Of a stretch of 49,076 nucleotides of DNA, positions 24,538-32,913 are shown one piece after another. Source of the stretch: an uncultured Oscillospiraceae bacterium (GTDB taxonomy: Bacteria > Bacillota > Clostridia > Oscillospirales > Oscillospiraceae); assembly GCA_947631845.1 (NCBI GenBank), contig CANRMY010000014.1:1-49076 (forward strand), given 5' to 3'. Numbering within the stretch: the first letter of the stretch is position 1; the number at the start of each line of letters is the position of its first letter. The position numbers and the translations under genes were made by a program. The notes beneath the pieces were generated by a model. That model saw nothing but the letters and a program-made list of their open reading frames with translations. It had not been told where the DNA came from and ran no database searches.

Positions 24538-25260
24538 ATGCGTACCGAGGTCCTTGGCGTGGAATTTGACGCCGTGACCATGGCCGAGGCCGTGGAGCGC
24601 GGCATGGCGATGCTGGACACCGCCTCCCCCGACTATGTGGTGACCCCCAACCCGGAGGTGGTGATGGTCTGCCGGGAGGACCCGGAGGCCGCGCGCGCCG
24701 TGGCCAACGCCTCCCTGGTGCTGCCCGACGGCATTGGTGTCATCTACGGCGCCAAAATGTTGGGCCGGCCCCTGCCGGAGCGCGTCCCCGGCGCGGATTT
24801 TGCCCTTCACATGATGGAGCGGATGGCCGCCTCCGGCCGGAGCGTCTTTCTGCTGGGGGCCAAGCCGGGTGTGGCGGAGCTGGCCGCCGAAAAGCTGTCC
24901 GCCCGGTTCCCCGGTCTGCGGATCGCCGGCGTCCACGACGGCTATTTCAAGGAGGACGGGCCGGTTATTGACGCGATCAACGCCGCCGCCCCGGATCTCC
25001 TGCTGGTGTGTCTCGGCGCGCCCAAGCAGGAGAAGTGGATGTTTGAAAACCGCGACAAGCTGAAGGTACGGCTCATGGCGGGTCTGGGCGGCTCTCTGGA
25101 CGTGTACGCCGGCGTGGTGGAGCGCGCCCCGGAGCGCTGGCAAAGGATGAATCTGGAGTGGCTCTACCGCCTTAAAAAGGAGCCGAAGCGCCTGGGGCGC
25201 ATGATGAAGCTGCCGAAATTCCTGGTATGCGTCGCCGGGGAGCGTCTCAGCGGGAAGTGA
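24538..25260 (+). CDS. WecB/TagA/CpsF-family glycosyltransferase
   Basis: 240 residues, the usual length for the family. Recognisable segments are NPEVVM near 40, LPDGIGV near 65, the donor-site region LLGAKPGVAE and the family motif LGAPKQEKWM near 163-172. Family members add N-acetylmannosamine or a related sugar to undecaprenyl-linked GlcNAc on the cytoplasmic membrane face, for teichoic-acid or other wall glycopolymer synthesis. The ATG at 24538 follows AGGAAAGGCGGGG. It may supply the secondary wall polymer that SLH domains bind; the neighbouring SLH gene makes this attractive but it is inference. Confidence 0.9.
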   Translation: MRTEVLGVEFDAVTMAEAVERGMAMLDTASPDYVVTPNPEVVMVCREDPEAARAVANASLVLPDGIGVIYGAKMLGRPLPERVPGADFALHMMERMAASGRSVFLLGAKPGVAELAAEKLSARFPGLRIAGVHDGYFKEDGPVIDAINAAAPDLLLVCLGAPKQEKWMFENRDKLKVRLMAGLGGSLDVYAGVVERAPERWQRMNLEWLYRLKKEPKRLGRMMKLPKFLVCVAGERLSGK

Positions 25261-25299
25261 AGCGCCCTCCCCCATTTTGAAGCGAAAGGATCTGTTTTT

Positions 25300-25854
25300 A
25301 TGGTATATATTCTTCTGGCCGACGGTTTTGAGGAGGTGGAGGCCGTCTCCCCCGCCGACGCTCTGCGCCGCGCCCGGGTGGAGGTCCAGCTGGTGGGCGT
25401 CACGGGCATGACCGTCACCGCCAGCCACGGCCTGCGCGTCGCCGCCGACGCGGCCCTGGCGGACATCGACCCGGCCTCCTGCGAGGCGCTGATCGTCCCC
25501 GGCGGGCTTCGCGGGGTGGAGAATCTGAAGGCCTCCCCCGCCGCCCTGGCGGCCATTCAAACCGCTTACGACGCGGGCCGGCTTGTCTGCGCCATCTGCG
25601 CCGGCCCCACGGTGCTGGCCAGGCTCGGCATCTTAGAGGGCAAAAAGGCCGTCTGCTACCCCGGTATGGAGGGGGAGCTTGCCGGCGCCGTCCCCCAGCC
25701 CGACGCCAGAGCCGTGACGGACGGCCAGGTGATCACGGGCCGTTCCGCCGGCACGTCCTGGGATTTCGCCCTGGCCATCCTCACCGCCCTGCGGGGCCCG
25801 GAGGCGGCCCAAAAGGTGGCCGGCGCCATCCACTATGACGGCTTCCAAGGCTGA
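25300..25854 (+). CDS. DJ-1/PfpI family protein
   Basis: 184 residues with a class I glutamine-amidotransferase-like fold. The conserved acidic residue lies in DGFEEVEA near residue 7. The reactive Cys is in AICAGP (near 104) at the nucleophile elbow. Bacterial relatives such as YajL or ThiJ act in oxidative-stress defence or deglycation; a definite activity cannot be read from sequence. AAAGGA lies 9 nt before the ATG. Its 3' end overlaps the next start by 20 bp, so the pair is cotranscribed. Confidence 0.9.
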   Translation: MVYILLADGFEEVEAVSPADALRRARVEVQLVGVTGMTVTASHGLRVAADAALADIDPASCEALIVPGGLRGVENLKASPAALAAIQTAYDAGRLVCAICAGPTVLARLGILEGKKAVCYPGMEGELAGAVPQPDARAVTDGQVITGRSAGTSWDFALAILTALRGPEAAQKVAGAIHYDGFQG

Positions 25855-26380
25855 CCTCCGGAGGCTTGTCCGGGAGGCGGAACGAAACCTCTCCCCGGCG
25901 GAAAAGGCGGAGAGCGACCGGATCCTGGCCGCCCGGTTCTTAGCGTCGGAGCCCTACCGGCGGGCCGGTGTCCTTTTCCTCTACGCCGGCGTCGATCCGG
26001 AGCCGGACACCCGGCCTGTCATCGCCGCCGCCCTGCGGTCGGGCAAGACCGTGGCCCTCCCCAAGATCACCGGTCCCGGCCTCATGGACGCCCGGCGGAT
26101 CACCGCCCTGGAGGGGCTTGTCCCGGATAAATTCAACATCCCCGCCCCGTCTGAGAAAAGCGAGACGGTCCCCCCGGATGCCTTTGACCTCATTTTGGTC
26201 CCCGGCGCGGCCTTCACCCCCGGCGGCGTCCGTCTGGGGCGCGGCGGCGGGTACTATGACCGCTATCTCCCCCGCACCCGGGGCCTGAAGCTGGCCCTGG
26301 CTCGGCGTCAATTCGTCTTCCCCGCCCTCCCCGCGGAGGCCCACGATATAAAAGTGGATATCCTCATCACCGACGCGTAA
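25835..26380 (+). CDS. 5-formyltetrahydrofolate cyclo-ligase
   Basis: 181 residues, matching the MTHFS/YgfA family. An N-terminal basic patch, the VALPKI region and the signature GRGGGYYDRYL near residue 134 are present. It uses ATP to turn 5-formyl-THF into 5,10-methenyl-THF, returning a storage folate to the one-carbon pool that feeds purine synthesis. The ATG at 25835 lies inside the DJ-1 gene, indicating translational coupling. Downstream is repeat-filled sequence without a clear terminator. Confidence 0.93.
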   Translation: MTASKADLRRLVREAERNLSPAEKAESDRILAARFLASEPYRRAGVLFLYAGVDPEPDTRPVIAAALRSGKTVALPKITGPGLMDARRITALEGLVPDKFNIPAPSEKSETVPPDAFDLILVPGAAFTPGGVRLGRGGGYYDRYLPRTRGLKLALARRQFVFPALPAEAHDIKVDILITDA

Positions 26381-26419
26381 CGCGCACCCACAGCGTCCCC
26401 TCCGTCCTGTTTTCAAAAT

Positions 26420-26447
26420 GTAGGGGCCGCCGTCCCCGGCGGCCCGT
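26420..26447. repeat. GC-rich palindromic unit
   Basis: GTAGGGGCCGCC with GGCGGCCC, followed by the family spacer ATCGAATTTCC. It belongs to the same family as the units at 5661-5894. Confidence 0.7.
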
Positions 26448-26468
26448 CCATCGAATTTCCTTCCGGGG

Positions 26469-26722
26469 CCCCATCGGGCTGTCGCCCGATGGGGAAAGGA
26501 GGAGCGAACCCTCTACACCCCTTTTTCGGGGCCCCCGCGCGGTCATCGACCGCGTGGGGAAAGGAGGAATCGAGCCCGCGCCCCGTCCTTTTTCGGAGTC
26601 CTTCTAAAACCCCATCGGGCTGTCGCCCGATGGGGAAAGGAGGAGTGAACCCTCTACACCCCTTTTTCGGGGCCCCCGCGCGGTCATCGACCGCGTGGGG
26701 AAAGGAGGAACCGAGCCCGCGC
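26469..26722. repeat. Tandem 141-bp repeat, about 1.8 copies
   Basis: Copy 1 is 26469-26609 and copy 2 starts at 26610. Each has the palindrome CCCCATCGGGC/GCCCGATGGGG, then AAAGGAGGAG, a CCTTTTTCGGGG segment and a second palindrome CCCGCGCGGT/ACCGCGTGGG followed again by AAAGGAGGAA. The two copies differ at only a few positions. Open frames here are artefacts of the repeat. Apart from these repeats, 26381-26789 contains no gene. Confidence 0.85.
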
Positions 26723-26731
26723 CTGAGGGGT

Positions 26732-26758
26732 GAGGCTGAAGCCATTCGCTTCAGCCTC
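26732..26758 (-). terminator. Hairpin downstream of the Cys-rich peptide gene
   Basis: An 11-bp perfect stem GAGGCTGAAGC/GCTTCAGCCTC has a 5-nt loop, about 30 bp past the stop at 26790. There is no T-run, so it may stabilise the transcript end instead of terminating. Confidence 0.4.
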
Positions 26759-26789
26759 GCCCCGAGGTAAAGCGGCTCGTGTGACGACG

Positions 26790-26927
26790 TCAGCAGCCGC
26801 AGCCGCAGCCGTTGTTGTTGCAGCCGCAGTCATTGCCGCAGCCGTTGCCGTTGTTGCCGCAGCAGCAGCACAGGACGATGATGATCAGGATGATCCAGAT
26901 ACAAGAATTATTTCCGCCAAAGCACAT
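26790..26927 (-). CDS. Tiny Cys-rich membrane peptide
   Basis: 45 residues, starting MCFGGNNSC. A hydrophobic helix (about 9-19) leads into four consecutive cysteines (20-23) and a Gly/Asn/Cys tail. Twelve of 45 residues are Cys. The ATG at 26927 follows GGAG with an 8-nt spacer; the longer open frame upstream lacks a ribosome-binding site at its first Met and is rejected. The tail could bind metal or form disulfide cross-links, perhaps in the spore coat or envelope. This is speculation; no family is recognised with confidence. Confidence 0.65.
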   Translation of the reverse strand: MCFGGNNSCIWIILIIIVLCCCCGNNGNGCGNDCGCNNNGCGCGC

Positions 26928-27082
26928 AGTTTTTACTCCATTCCGCCGACGCGCCCGGCATTTTGAGAGGATTTTTCTGTCAGCGCCGCGCGCGTTTCCG
27001 GCGTGACAGGATGACTTGCCTGCCATCTGGCTCATTCTATGCCGGGTGGGGAGCGCATGTCACGCAGGCACAAAGTTTTCAG

Positions 27083-27103
27083 GCCGGCGGCCTTCCCGCC
27101 GGC
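27083..27103 (+). other. Hairpin before mltG ribosome-binding site
   Basis: GCCGGCGG/CCGCCGGC with a 5-nt loop ends 8 nt before AAAAGGAGG. It leaves the ribosome-binding site free but is placed to affect it. 26928-27124 has no other clear feature and no confident promoter. Confidence 0.4.
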
Positions 27104-27124
27104 ATCCCGGAAAAGGAGGTACTC

Positions 27125-28867
27125 ATGTCCGGCAGCAAGGATGATTTCTGGAAGGAATTGATGGGCGATGATTTCAAGGTCGATCCCCTTGACGGCGCGA
27201 CGGCGCAGCCCCCCGCGCCCGAAAAGCCCTCCCCGGAGAAGGCCGCACCCAACCGGGCCGGATCGCCCGCCGTTCCCTCCGGGGGCACGGAGACGCCCGC
27301 GTCCGCGGGCGAGCGCGATCCCGGCTTCACCATAGAATATATCTCCCGCTCCGGCGAGCAGGCCGGCCGGCCCCAGGAGAAGCGGGTCGAGAGGCCGGCG
27401 GACCCTCCCCGGCCCTCTCAGATCCCCTCCGCCGCTCCTCAGGCGTCTCCTCAGACGCCCTCCGGCGGCTCTCAGGTCCGTCCCCCGTATCCCGCCGCCC
27501 CGCAATCCCCCCCGCGTGCGCCCTCTCAGAGCGCCAGCCCGGCCCCGCGTCAACCGGCGGAGCCTCCCCAGGAGGAGCCCACCCGGCGCTTTGAGCCCAT
27601 CCGGCCGTCTCTCCCGGAGGAGGACGACTCCGCTCCGGCCCGTACCGGCCGCCGCCGTCGCTCCAAGGAGGACAATTTCGAGGTGGAGTTCGACTTTGAC
27701 GCCGAGTACCCGGATGTGAACGAAAAGACCATCCGGCGGGGCCGGACAAGGCGCACGGGGCTGATGTCGGGCCTTTTGCTGTTCCTCTTCGTCATCTGCG
27801 TCAGCGTGGTGCTGGCGTGTCTGGGGTGGATGTGGGCCATGGACGTGCTGGGCTTTGACGGCACGGACGAGACCGTAGAGGTCACCCTGCCCAAGAGCAT
27901 CTTCACCGAAGATCAGGTGGAGGAGGAGAACGACGAGGGCGAGACGGTGACCACCACCGTGCTCCGGGCCGATATGGACGCGGTGGCGGAGGAGCTGTAC
28001 GGCAAGGGTCTTATCTCCTACAGGTGGCTTTTCAAGCTCTTTGCCGACATCTCCCACGCCGACACCAAGGTCCAGGCCGGCACCTACACCCTCAATATGA
28101 ATTACGACTACCGGGCCATCATCCACGGCATGAATCCCAAGAGCGGCCGCCGGAACACGGTGACGGTGGCGATCCCCGAGGGCTACACCATCTCTCAGAT
28201 CGCGGCGCTGATGGAGAAAAACAACGTGTGCTCCGCCGCCGATCTGCTGAATTCCCTGGCCAACACCGATTTTGATTACGATTTTCTGAAGGACGACGAC
28301 GTGCCGCCCCTGGGCGACCCCAAGCGCCTGGAGGGGTACCTGTTCCCGGACACCTACGAGTTTTACGAGGACGACGACCCGGACGCCGTTATCCGGCGCT
28401 TCCTGGTGAACTTCCAGAAGAAATGGGAGGACGGCTTTGACGAGCTGGCGGAGCAGCAGGGCTTCACCCGCCGCCAGATCCTGAACATCGCCGCCATGAT
28501 CGAGAAGGAGGCCGGCGTGGACGCGGAGCGGGATACCATCGCCTCCGTCATCTACAACCGCCTCAACCACCCGGAAACACAGAACACCAACGGGCTTTTG
28601 CAGATCGACGCCACCATTTACTACGCCATCGCCGACACCGGGGAGGCGTTCTCCACGGAGCTGGAAAGCCCCTATAACACCTACAAGTACCCCGGCCTGC
28701 CGGCCGGCCCCATCGCCAACCCCGGCATCGCCTGTATCCGCGCCGCCCTGAACCCCGCCAGCACCAAGTATTACTTCTACGCCCTGGGCACCAACGGCCG
28801 CCACAGCTTCTTCGAGACGTACAAGCAGTTCACCAATTTCGTCAACTCCGATAAATACGGCGGATAA
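27125..28867 (+). CDS. mltG: Endolytic murein transglycosylase MltG with long cytoplasmic extension
   Basis: 580 residues, much longer than the roughly 340 of E. coli MltG. The first 200 or so are Pro/Ser/Arg-rich and probably disordered in the cytoplasm. One membrane helix (about 213-240) and a LysM-like region follow, then the YceG catalytic domain with Glu460 in MIEKEAG and VIYNRL. MltG cuts nascent glycan strands at the membrane and sets their length. The ATG at 27125 with AAGGAGG 5 nt upstream is chosen over an open frame that starts earlier. alaS follows after 42 bp, so cotranscription is likely. Confidence 0.92.
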   Translation: MSGSKDDFWKELMGDDFKVDPLDGATAQPPAPEKPSPEKAAPNRAGSPAVPSGGTETPASAGERDPGFTIEYISRSGEQAGRPQEKRVERPADPPRPSQIPSAAPQASPQTPSGGSQVRPPYPAAPQSPPRAPSQSASPAPRQPAEPPQEEPTRRFEPIRPSLPEEDDSAPARTGRRRRSKEDNFEVEFDFDAEYPDVNEKTIRRGRTRRTGLMSGLLLFLFVICVSVVLACLGWMWAMDVLGFDGTDETVEVTLPKSIFTEDQVEEENDEGETVTTTVLRADMDAVAEELYGKGLISYRWLFKLFADISHADTKVQAGTYTLNMNYDYRAIIHGMNPKSGRRNTVTVAIPEGYTISQIAALMEKNNVCSAADLLNSLANTDFDYDFLKDDDVPPLGDPKRLEGYLFPDTYEFYEDDDPDAVIRRFLVNFQKKWEDGFDELAEQQGFTRRQILNIAAMIEKEAGVDAERDTIASVIYNRLNHPETQNTNGLLQIDATIYYAIADTGEAFSTELESPYNTYKYPGLPAGPIANPGIACIRAALNPASTKYYFYALGTNGRHSFFETYKQFTNFVNSDKYGG

Positions 28868-28909
28868 CCCCCAACGCGGACAAATTCATTCAAGGAGATA
28901 CAAAAACAC

Positions 28910-31576
28910 ATGAAACCATTCGGCCTTAACGAGCTTCGGGAGATGTTCCTCAAATTCTTCGAGACGAAGGGGCATCTGCGCCTTCCCTCCTTCTCCCTGA
29001 TCCCCCAGAACGACCAGAGCCTCCTGCTCATCAACTCCGGCATGGCGCCCATGAAGCCCTTCTTTACCGGCGAGCAGGAGCCGCCCCGGCACCGTGTCAC
29101 CACTTGCCAGAAGTGCATCCGCACCGGGGACATCGAGAACATCGGCCACACGGCCCGCCACGGCACCTATTTTGAGATGCTGGGCAACTTCTCCTTCGGG
29201 GATTATTTCAAAAAGGAGGCCATTCCCTGGGCCTGGGAGTTTTTGACCAGCCCCGACTGGGTGGGTCTTGACCCGGCGCGGCTCTACCCCTCCGTCTTTG
29301 CCGGGGATGAGCAGACCCCCGCCGACGACGAGGCCTACGCCATCTGGCGGGACGTGGTGGGCGTACCCGAGGATCACATCGTCCGCTTTGGCCGGGAGGA
29401 CAACTTCTGGGAGCACGGCTCCGGCCCCTGCGGCCCCTGCTCCGAGATCTACTACGACCGGGGCCCCGCATGGGGCTGCGGCAAGCCCGACTGCCACGTG
29501 GGGTGCGACTGTGACCGGTACATCGAGGTCTGGAACGTGGTGTTTTCCCAGTTCGACAACGACGGGGAGGGCCACTACACGGAGCTGAAGCAGAAGAACA
29601 TCGACACCGGCATGGGCCTGGAGCGCCTGGCCTGTGTCTGCCAGAACGTGGCCAGCCTCTTTGACGTGGACACGGTGATGAACATCACCAACAAGGTCAG
29701 CGAGCTCACCGGCGCCCACTACGGCGAGAGCCACCACAAGGACGTGTCCCTCCGGGTCATCACCGACCACATCCGCTCCAGCGTCTTCATGATCTGCGAC
29801 GGCGTCCTCCCCTCCAACGAGGGCCGGGGCTACGTCCTGCGCCGGCTGCTGCGGCGGGCCGCCCGCCACGGGCGGCTTCTGGGCGTCACCGAGCCCTTCC
29901 TGCACGACGTGGTGGACACGGTGGTGCATGAAAACGAGGGCCACTACCCGGAGCTTCGGGAGCGGCAGGCGTACATCACCCGTGTCATCCGGGTGGAGGA
30001 GGAGAACTTCGCCAAGACCATCGACGCGGGTCTGCGCATCTTCAACGATATGCTCTCAGCGCACCAGGCGAAGGGCGAAAAGACCTTCTCCGGCGCCGAC
30101 GCCTTCAAGCTCTATGACACCTACGGCTTCCCCATCGACCTGACCCGTGAGATGGTGGAGGAGCAGGGCATGGCCGTGGATGAGGCCGGCTTCAAAACTC
30201 AGATGGAGGAGCAGCGCCAGCGCGCCCGCAAGGCCCGGGAGGCCCTGGGCGATCTGGGCTGGGCCGGCGTGGAGTTCGGCAAGGACGTGCCCGAGACGGC
30301 CTTTGTGGGCTACACCGAAAAAACCGTTGACGACGCTAAGGTCGTGGCCTTAGTGGTGGAGAACGAGCAGGCCGAGGAGCTGATGCCCGGCGTGGAGGGC
30401 ATCGTGGTGCTGGACAAGACCCCCTTCTACGCCGAGATGGGCGGCCAGGTGGCCGACCACGGCCTCATCACCGCCGGGGATGCCTCCTTCACCGTCACTG
30501 ACGTGCAGAAGAACAAGGGCGGCAAGTACATGCACTACGGCAAGCTCACCGCCGGCATCCTGAAGCTGGGCGACACCGTCACCGCCGCCATCGACCAAGA
30601 GCGCCGCCAGGCCGTCATGCGGGCCCACTCCGCCACGCACCTTTTAGACGCCGCTCTGCGGCAGGTCCTGGGCGACCACGTCCACCAGGCCGGCTCTCTG
30701 GTGGAACCGGACAGACTGCGGTTCGACTTCACCCACTTCGCCGGCCTCACCGGCGAGGAGCTGCTGAAGGTCGCCGATATCGTGAACCGGGAGATCTTGA
30801 AGGGCCTGCCCATCGTCACCGAGGAGCTGCCCATCGAGGAGGCCAAGCAAAAGGGCGCTATCGCCCTCTTCGGCGAGAAATACGGCGATGTGGTCCGGGT
30901 GGTCACCATGGGCGGCGGCTTCTCCGTGGAATTCTGCGGCGGCACCCATCAGGACAACACCGCGAAGATCGGCCCCTTCCGCATCACCGGCGAATTCTCC
31001 GTGGCCTCCGGCGTGCGGCGCATCGAGGCCATCACGGGCCTTGCGTATTTTAAAGAGAACGAGCGGATGAACCGCACCCTTTTGGAGGCGGCCAACGCCA
31101 TGAAGACCTCCCCCTTCGAGCTGGTGGACAAGCTGAAGGCCAATCAGGAGGAGATCCGGAAGCTCCACCGCGACCTGGATTCCCTCCAGGACAAGCTGCG
31201 CTCCGGCGAGATCGGCCACTTCCTGGCCGCCGCCAAGACGGTGGGCGGCCTCCATGTGGTCACCGCCAGCCGTCCCGGCGCCGCCCCCGACGAGCTTCGG
31301 AAGCTGGGCGACATGCTCCGCGACCGGGACAGCGCCGTGGTGGCGGTGATCGCCAGCGTGGACGGGGAAAAGCTGACCTTCCAGGCCGTCTGCGGCAAGG
31401 ACGCGGTGACCAAGGGCGTCAAGGCCGGCGACATCATCCGCGCCGTCTGTGCCGTCTGCGGCGGCAAGGGCGGCGGCAGGCCCGACTCCGCCATGGGCGG
31501 CGGCAAGGACGTGCTGATGCTGGATGACGCCTTAGCCAGCGTTGACAACTTCGTTGCCGGGAAGCTGGGGATTTAA
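28910..31576 (+). CDS. alaS: Alanyl-tRNA synthetase
   Basis: 888 residues, the normal length. A class II catalytic core (GMAPMKPFF near 44, RLLRRAARHGR near 308) is followed by the editing domain with the zinc-type motif HSATH near 568 and CGGTH near 675, then a C-terminal C-Ala domain. It charges tRNA-Ala and clears Ser/Gly mischarging. The AAGGAG site lies 12 nt from the ATG, a long spacing. The short gap after mltG leaves no room for a T-box. Element E2 begins directly after the stop codon. Confidence 0.96.
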   Translation: MKPFGLNELREMFLKFFETKGHLRLPSFSLIPQNDQSLLLINSGMAPMKPFFTGEQEPPRHRVTTCQKCIRTGDIENIGHTARHGTYFEMLGNFSFGDYFKKEAIPWAWEFLTSPDWVGLDPARLYPSVFAGDEQTPADDEAYAIWRDVVGVPEDHIVRFGREDNFWEHGSGPCGPCSEIYYDRGPAWGCGKPDCHVGCDCDRYIEVWNVVFSQFDNDGEGHYTELKQKNIDTGMGLERLACVCQNVASLFDVDTVMNITNKVSELTGAHYGESHHKDVSLRVITDHIRSSVFMICDGVLPSNEGRGYVLRRLLRRAARHGRLLGVTEPFLHDVVDTVVHENEGHYPELRERQAYITRVIRVEEENFAKTIDAGLRIFNDMLSAHQAKGEKTFSGADAFKLYDTYGFPIDLTREMVEEQGMAVDEAGFKTQMEEQRQRARKAREALGDLGWAGVEFGKDVPETAFVGYTEKTVDDAKVVALVVENEQAEELMPGVEGIVVLDKTPFYAEMGGQVADHGLITAGDASFTVTDVQKNKGGKYMHYGKLTAGILKLGDTVTAAIDQERRQAVMRAHSATHLLDAALRQVLGDHVHQAGSLVEPDRLRFDFTHFAGLTGEELLKVADIVNREILKGLPIVTEELPIEEAKQKGAIALFGEKYGDVVRVVTMGGGFSVEFCGGTHQDNTAKIGPFRITGEFSVASGVRRIEAITGLAYFKENERMNRTLLEAANAMKTSPFELVDKLKANQEEIRKLHRDLDSLQDKLRSGEIGHFLAAAKTVGGLHVVTASRPGAAPDELRKLGDMLRDRDSAVVAVIASVDGEKLTFQAVCGKDAVTKGVKAGDIIRAVCAVCGGKGGGRPDSAMGGGKDVLMLDDALASVDNFVAGKLGI

Positions 31577-31792
31577 CGCCTTGCCCCGGCGGGGGGAATA
31601 AGGTTGTCCGCCTTATAGGCGGACGGTGATTTGCTTTTCTCCTTTTGGATTTCCAAAAGGAGAAAAGGCAACAAAAGAGGAAAAGAAACCAGAGGGGGGC
31701 TTTCGCTTTTTCCCCCCTCTGGACTCCCCCTTTTAAAAACGACCACACAGGGGCCGCGGCCCCTATGTGGAGAACCCCGGGGGAACGCCCGC
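31577..31792 (+). repeat. E2 structured repeat, copy 2
   Basis: It starts at the first base after the alaS stop with CGCCTTGCCCCGGCGGGG. Hairpins are GTCCGCC/GGCGGAC (31606-31624), CTTTTCTCCTTTTGG with its complement (31634-31667), CCAGAGGGGGG/CCCCCCTCTGG (31689-31722) and CCACA..TGTGG (31743-31770). It matches 5905-6122 in order, spacing and conserved linkers such as GGTGATTTGCTTTTCTC and TTTTAAAAACGACCA. The stems differ by paired changes. Confidence 0.8.
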
Positions 31793-31846
31793 AGGGAGAC
31801 TGGCGCGGTAAACGGTCTTTTTCCCACGCACGACGGCTTCCCTTCC

Positions 31847-32159
31847 GTACGGGCCGGACACCCGGCCGGCCCGTGTATCGAATTCCTGCAAATCCCCCTA
31901 AGACGCCGTACGGGCCGCATCGTGGCCCCCATCGGGCTGTTGCCCGATGGGGAAAGGAGGAGCGAACCTGGCGAGTGAGCCCGAATACTTGGAGGGCGAA
32001 CCATCGCCGGTTCCGCGACGACGTCGGCGGCCCACCGACTTCCCGGTACGTTCCATCCAACGCACCCCGTACGGGCCGGACACCCGGCCGGCCCGTCCCT
32101 CGAATTCCCGCATCATTATCGTATAACGCACCCGTAGGGGCCGATGACCACATCGGCCC
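31847..32159. repeat. Cluster of dispersed palindromic repeats
   Basis: GC-rich palindromic units lie at 31847-31874, 32069-32096 and 32134-32159. Between them is an inverted copy (31921-32030) of the repeat at 5455-5555, including CCCCATCGGGC/GCCCGATGGGG. The order roughly mirrors 5455-5894. From 31577 to 32201 no gene is credible; the open frames seen are translations of these repeats. Confidence 0.75.
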
Positions 32160-32201
32160 ACACGCCGCACCATCGAATTTCCTTTCGAAAGGATTCTTAC
32201 C

Positions 32202-32543
32202 ATGAAACTGGACTTTACCGCCATTCCCGAACAGCGCATCGAGGGCTTCAAGGGCGGTTCCGGCCTTTTTGAGCCTCGGATGTTCACCGATGAAAACATC
32301 AAGATCATGACCGCCGTCCTAGCCCCCGGCGCATATATCGGCCCGCACACCCATGAGGGGTCGAGCGAGATCGTCTACATCTTAGAGGGCCAGGGCGTGA
32401 TGGTCTGCGACGGGGAACGGGAGCTGCTGTGCCCCGGCGACGTGAGCTACTGCCCCGAGGGCCACACCCACAGCCTCCGCAACGAGTCCGACCGGCCCCT
32501 CCGCTTCTTCGCCGTGGTGCCGGAACATAAGAAAGGAGCATGA
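32202..32543 (+). CDS. Small cupin-domain protein
   Basis: 113 residues, a single cupin barrel. Motif 1 (PHTHEGSSEIVYILEG) gives two His and one Glu, and motif 2 (PEGHTHS) gives the last His, together a metal site. Such proteins may be isomerases, oxygenases or simple binding proteins; nothing here decides between them. AAAGGA lies 8 nt before the ATG. The HIT gene starts 4 bp after the stop, so the two share a transcript. Confidence 0.88.
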   Translation: MKLDFTAIPEQRIEGFKGGSGLFEPRMFTDENIKIMTAVLAPGAYIGPHTHEGSSEIVYILEGQGVMVCDGERELLCPGDVSYCPEGHTHSLRNESDRPLRFFAVVPEHKKGA

Positions 32544-32547
32544 TCCC

Positions 32548-32910
32548 ATGTCCGACGTTTTGAATTTCGACGAAAACTGCCTGTTTTGCAAGATCATCAA
32601 GGGCGATATCCCCTCAACCAAGGTTTACGAGGACAATCTCTGCTACGCCTTCCGGGACATCAACCCCCAGGCGCCCACCCACATTTTAGTGGTGCCCAAG
32701 GCTCATATCCGGTCCGTGGCGGAGATCAACGCCAAAAATGAGGCCCTGGTGGGCCACATCTTCACCGTCATCGCCAAAATAGCGGCCCAGGAGGGCCTCG
32801 CCGGCGGCTATCGCGTCATCTCCAACTGCGGCCCCGACGCCTGCCAGTCCGTCCCGCACCTGCACTTCCATATCCTGGGCGGCGCCAAGCTGGGCGAGCG
32901 GATGGGCTGA
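32548..32910 (+). CDS. HIT-family (HinT-like) nucleotide-binding protein
   Basis: 120 residues. It has the N-terminal CLFCKI segment and the catalytic histidine triad HLHFHILGG near 103-111. HinT relatives hydrolyse AMP-lysine and other adenosine phosphoramidates, some of which arise from aminoacyl-tRNA synthetases. AAAGGAG lies 9 nt before the ATG. The gene lies just after the cupin gene and before a GNAT remnant. Confidence 0.93.
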   Translation: MSDVLNFDENCLFCKIIKGDIPSTKVYEDNLCYAFRDINPQAPTHILVVPKAHIRSVAEINAKNEALVGHIFTVIAKIAAQEGLAGGYRVISNCGPDACQSVPHLHFHILGGAKLGERMG

Positions 32911-32913
32911 CCG

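Noticed and set aside
26413-26745. A 110-residue minus-strand frame
   Set aside because: It is a translation of the 141-bp tandem repeat and adjacent palindromes; the protein repeats exactly as the DNA does.
28868-28909. T-box leader before alaS (also gltX and metG)
   Set aside because: The gaps between promoter or previous gene and start codon are about 30-70 bp, too short for a T-box, and no T-box sequence was seen.
31631-32205. Overlapping frames of 115-240 residues in the alaS-cupin gap
   Set aside because: They run through E2 and the palindrome cluster on both strands and have no ribosome-binding sites or known domains.
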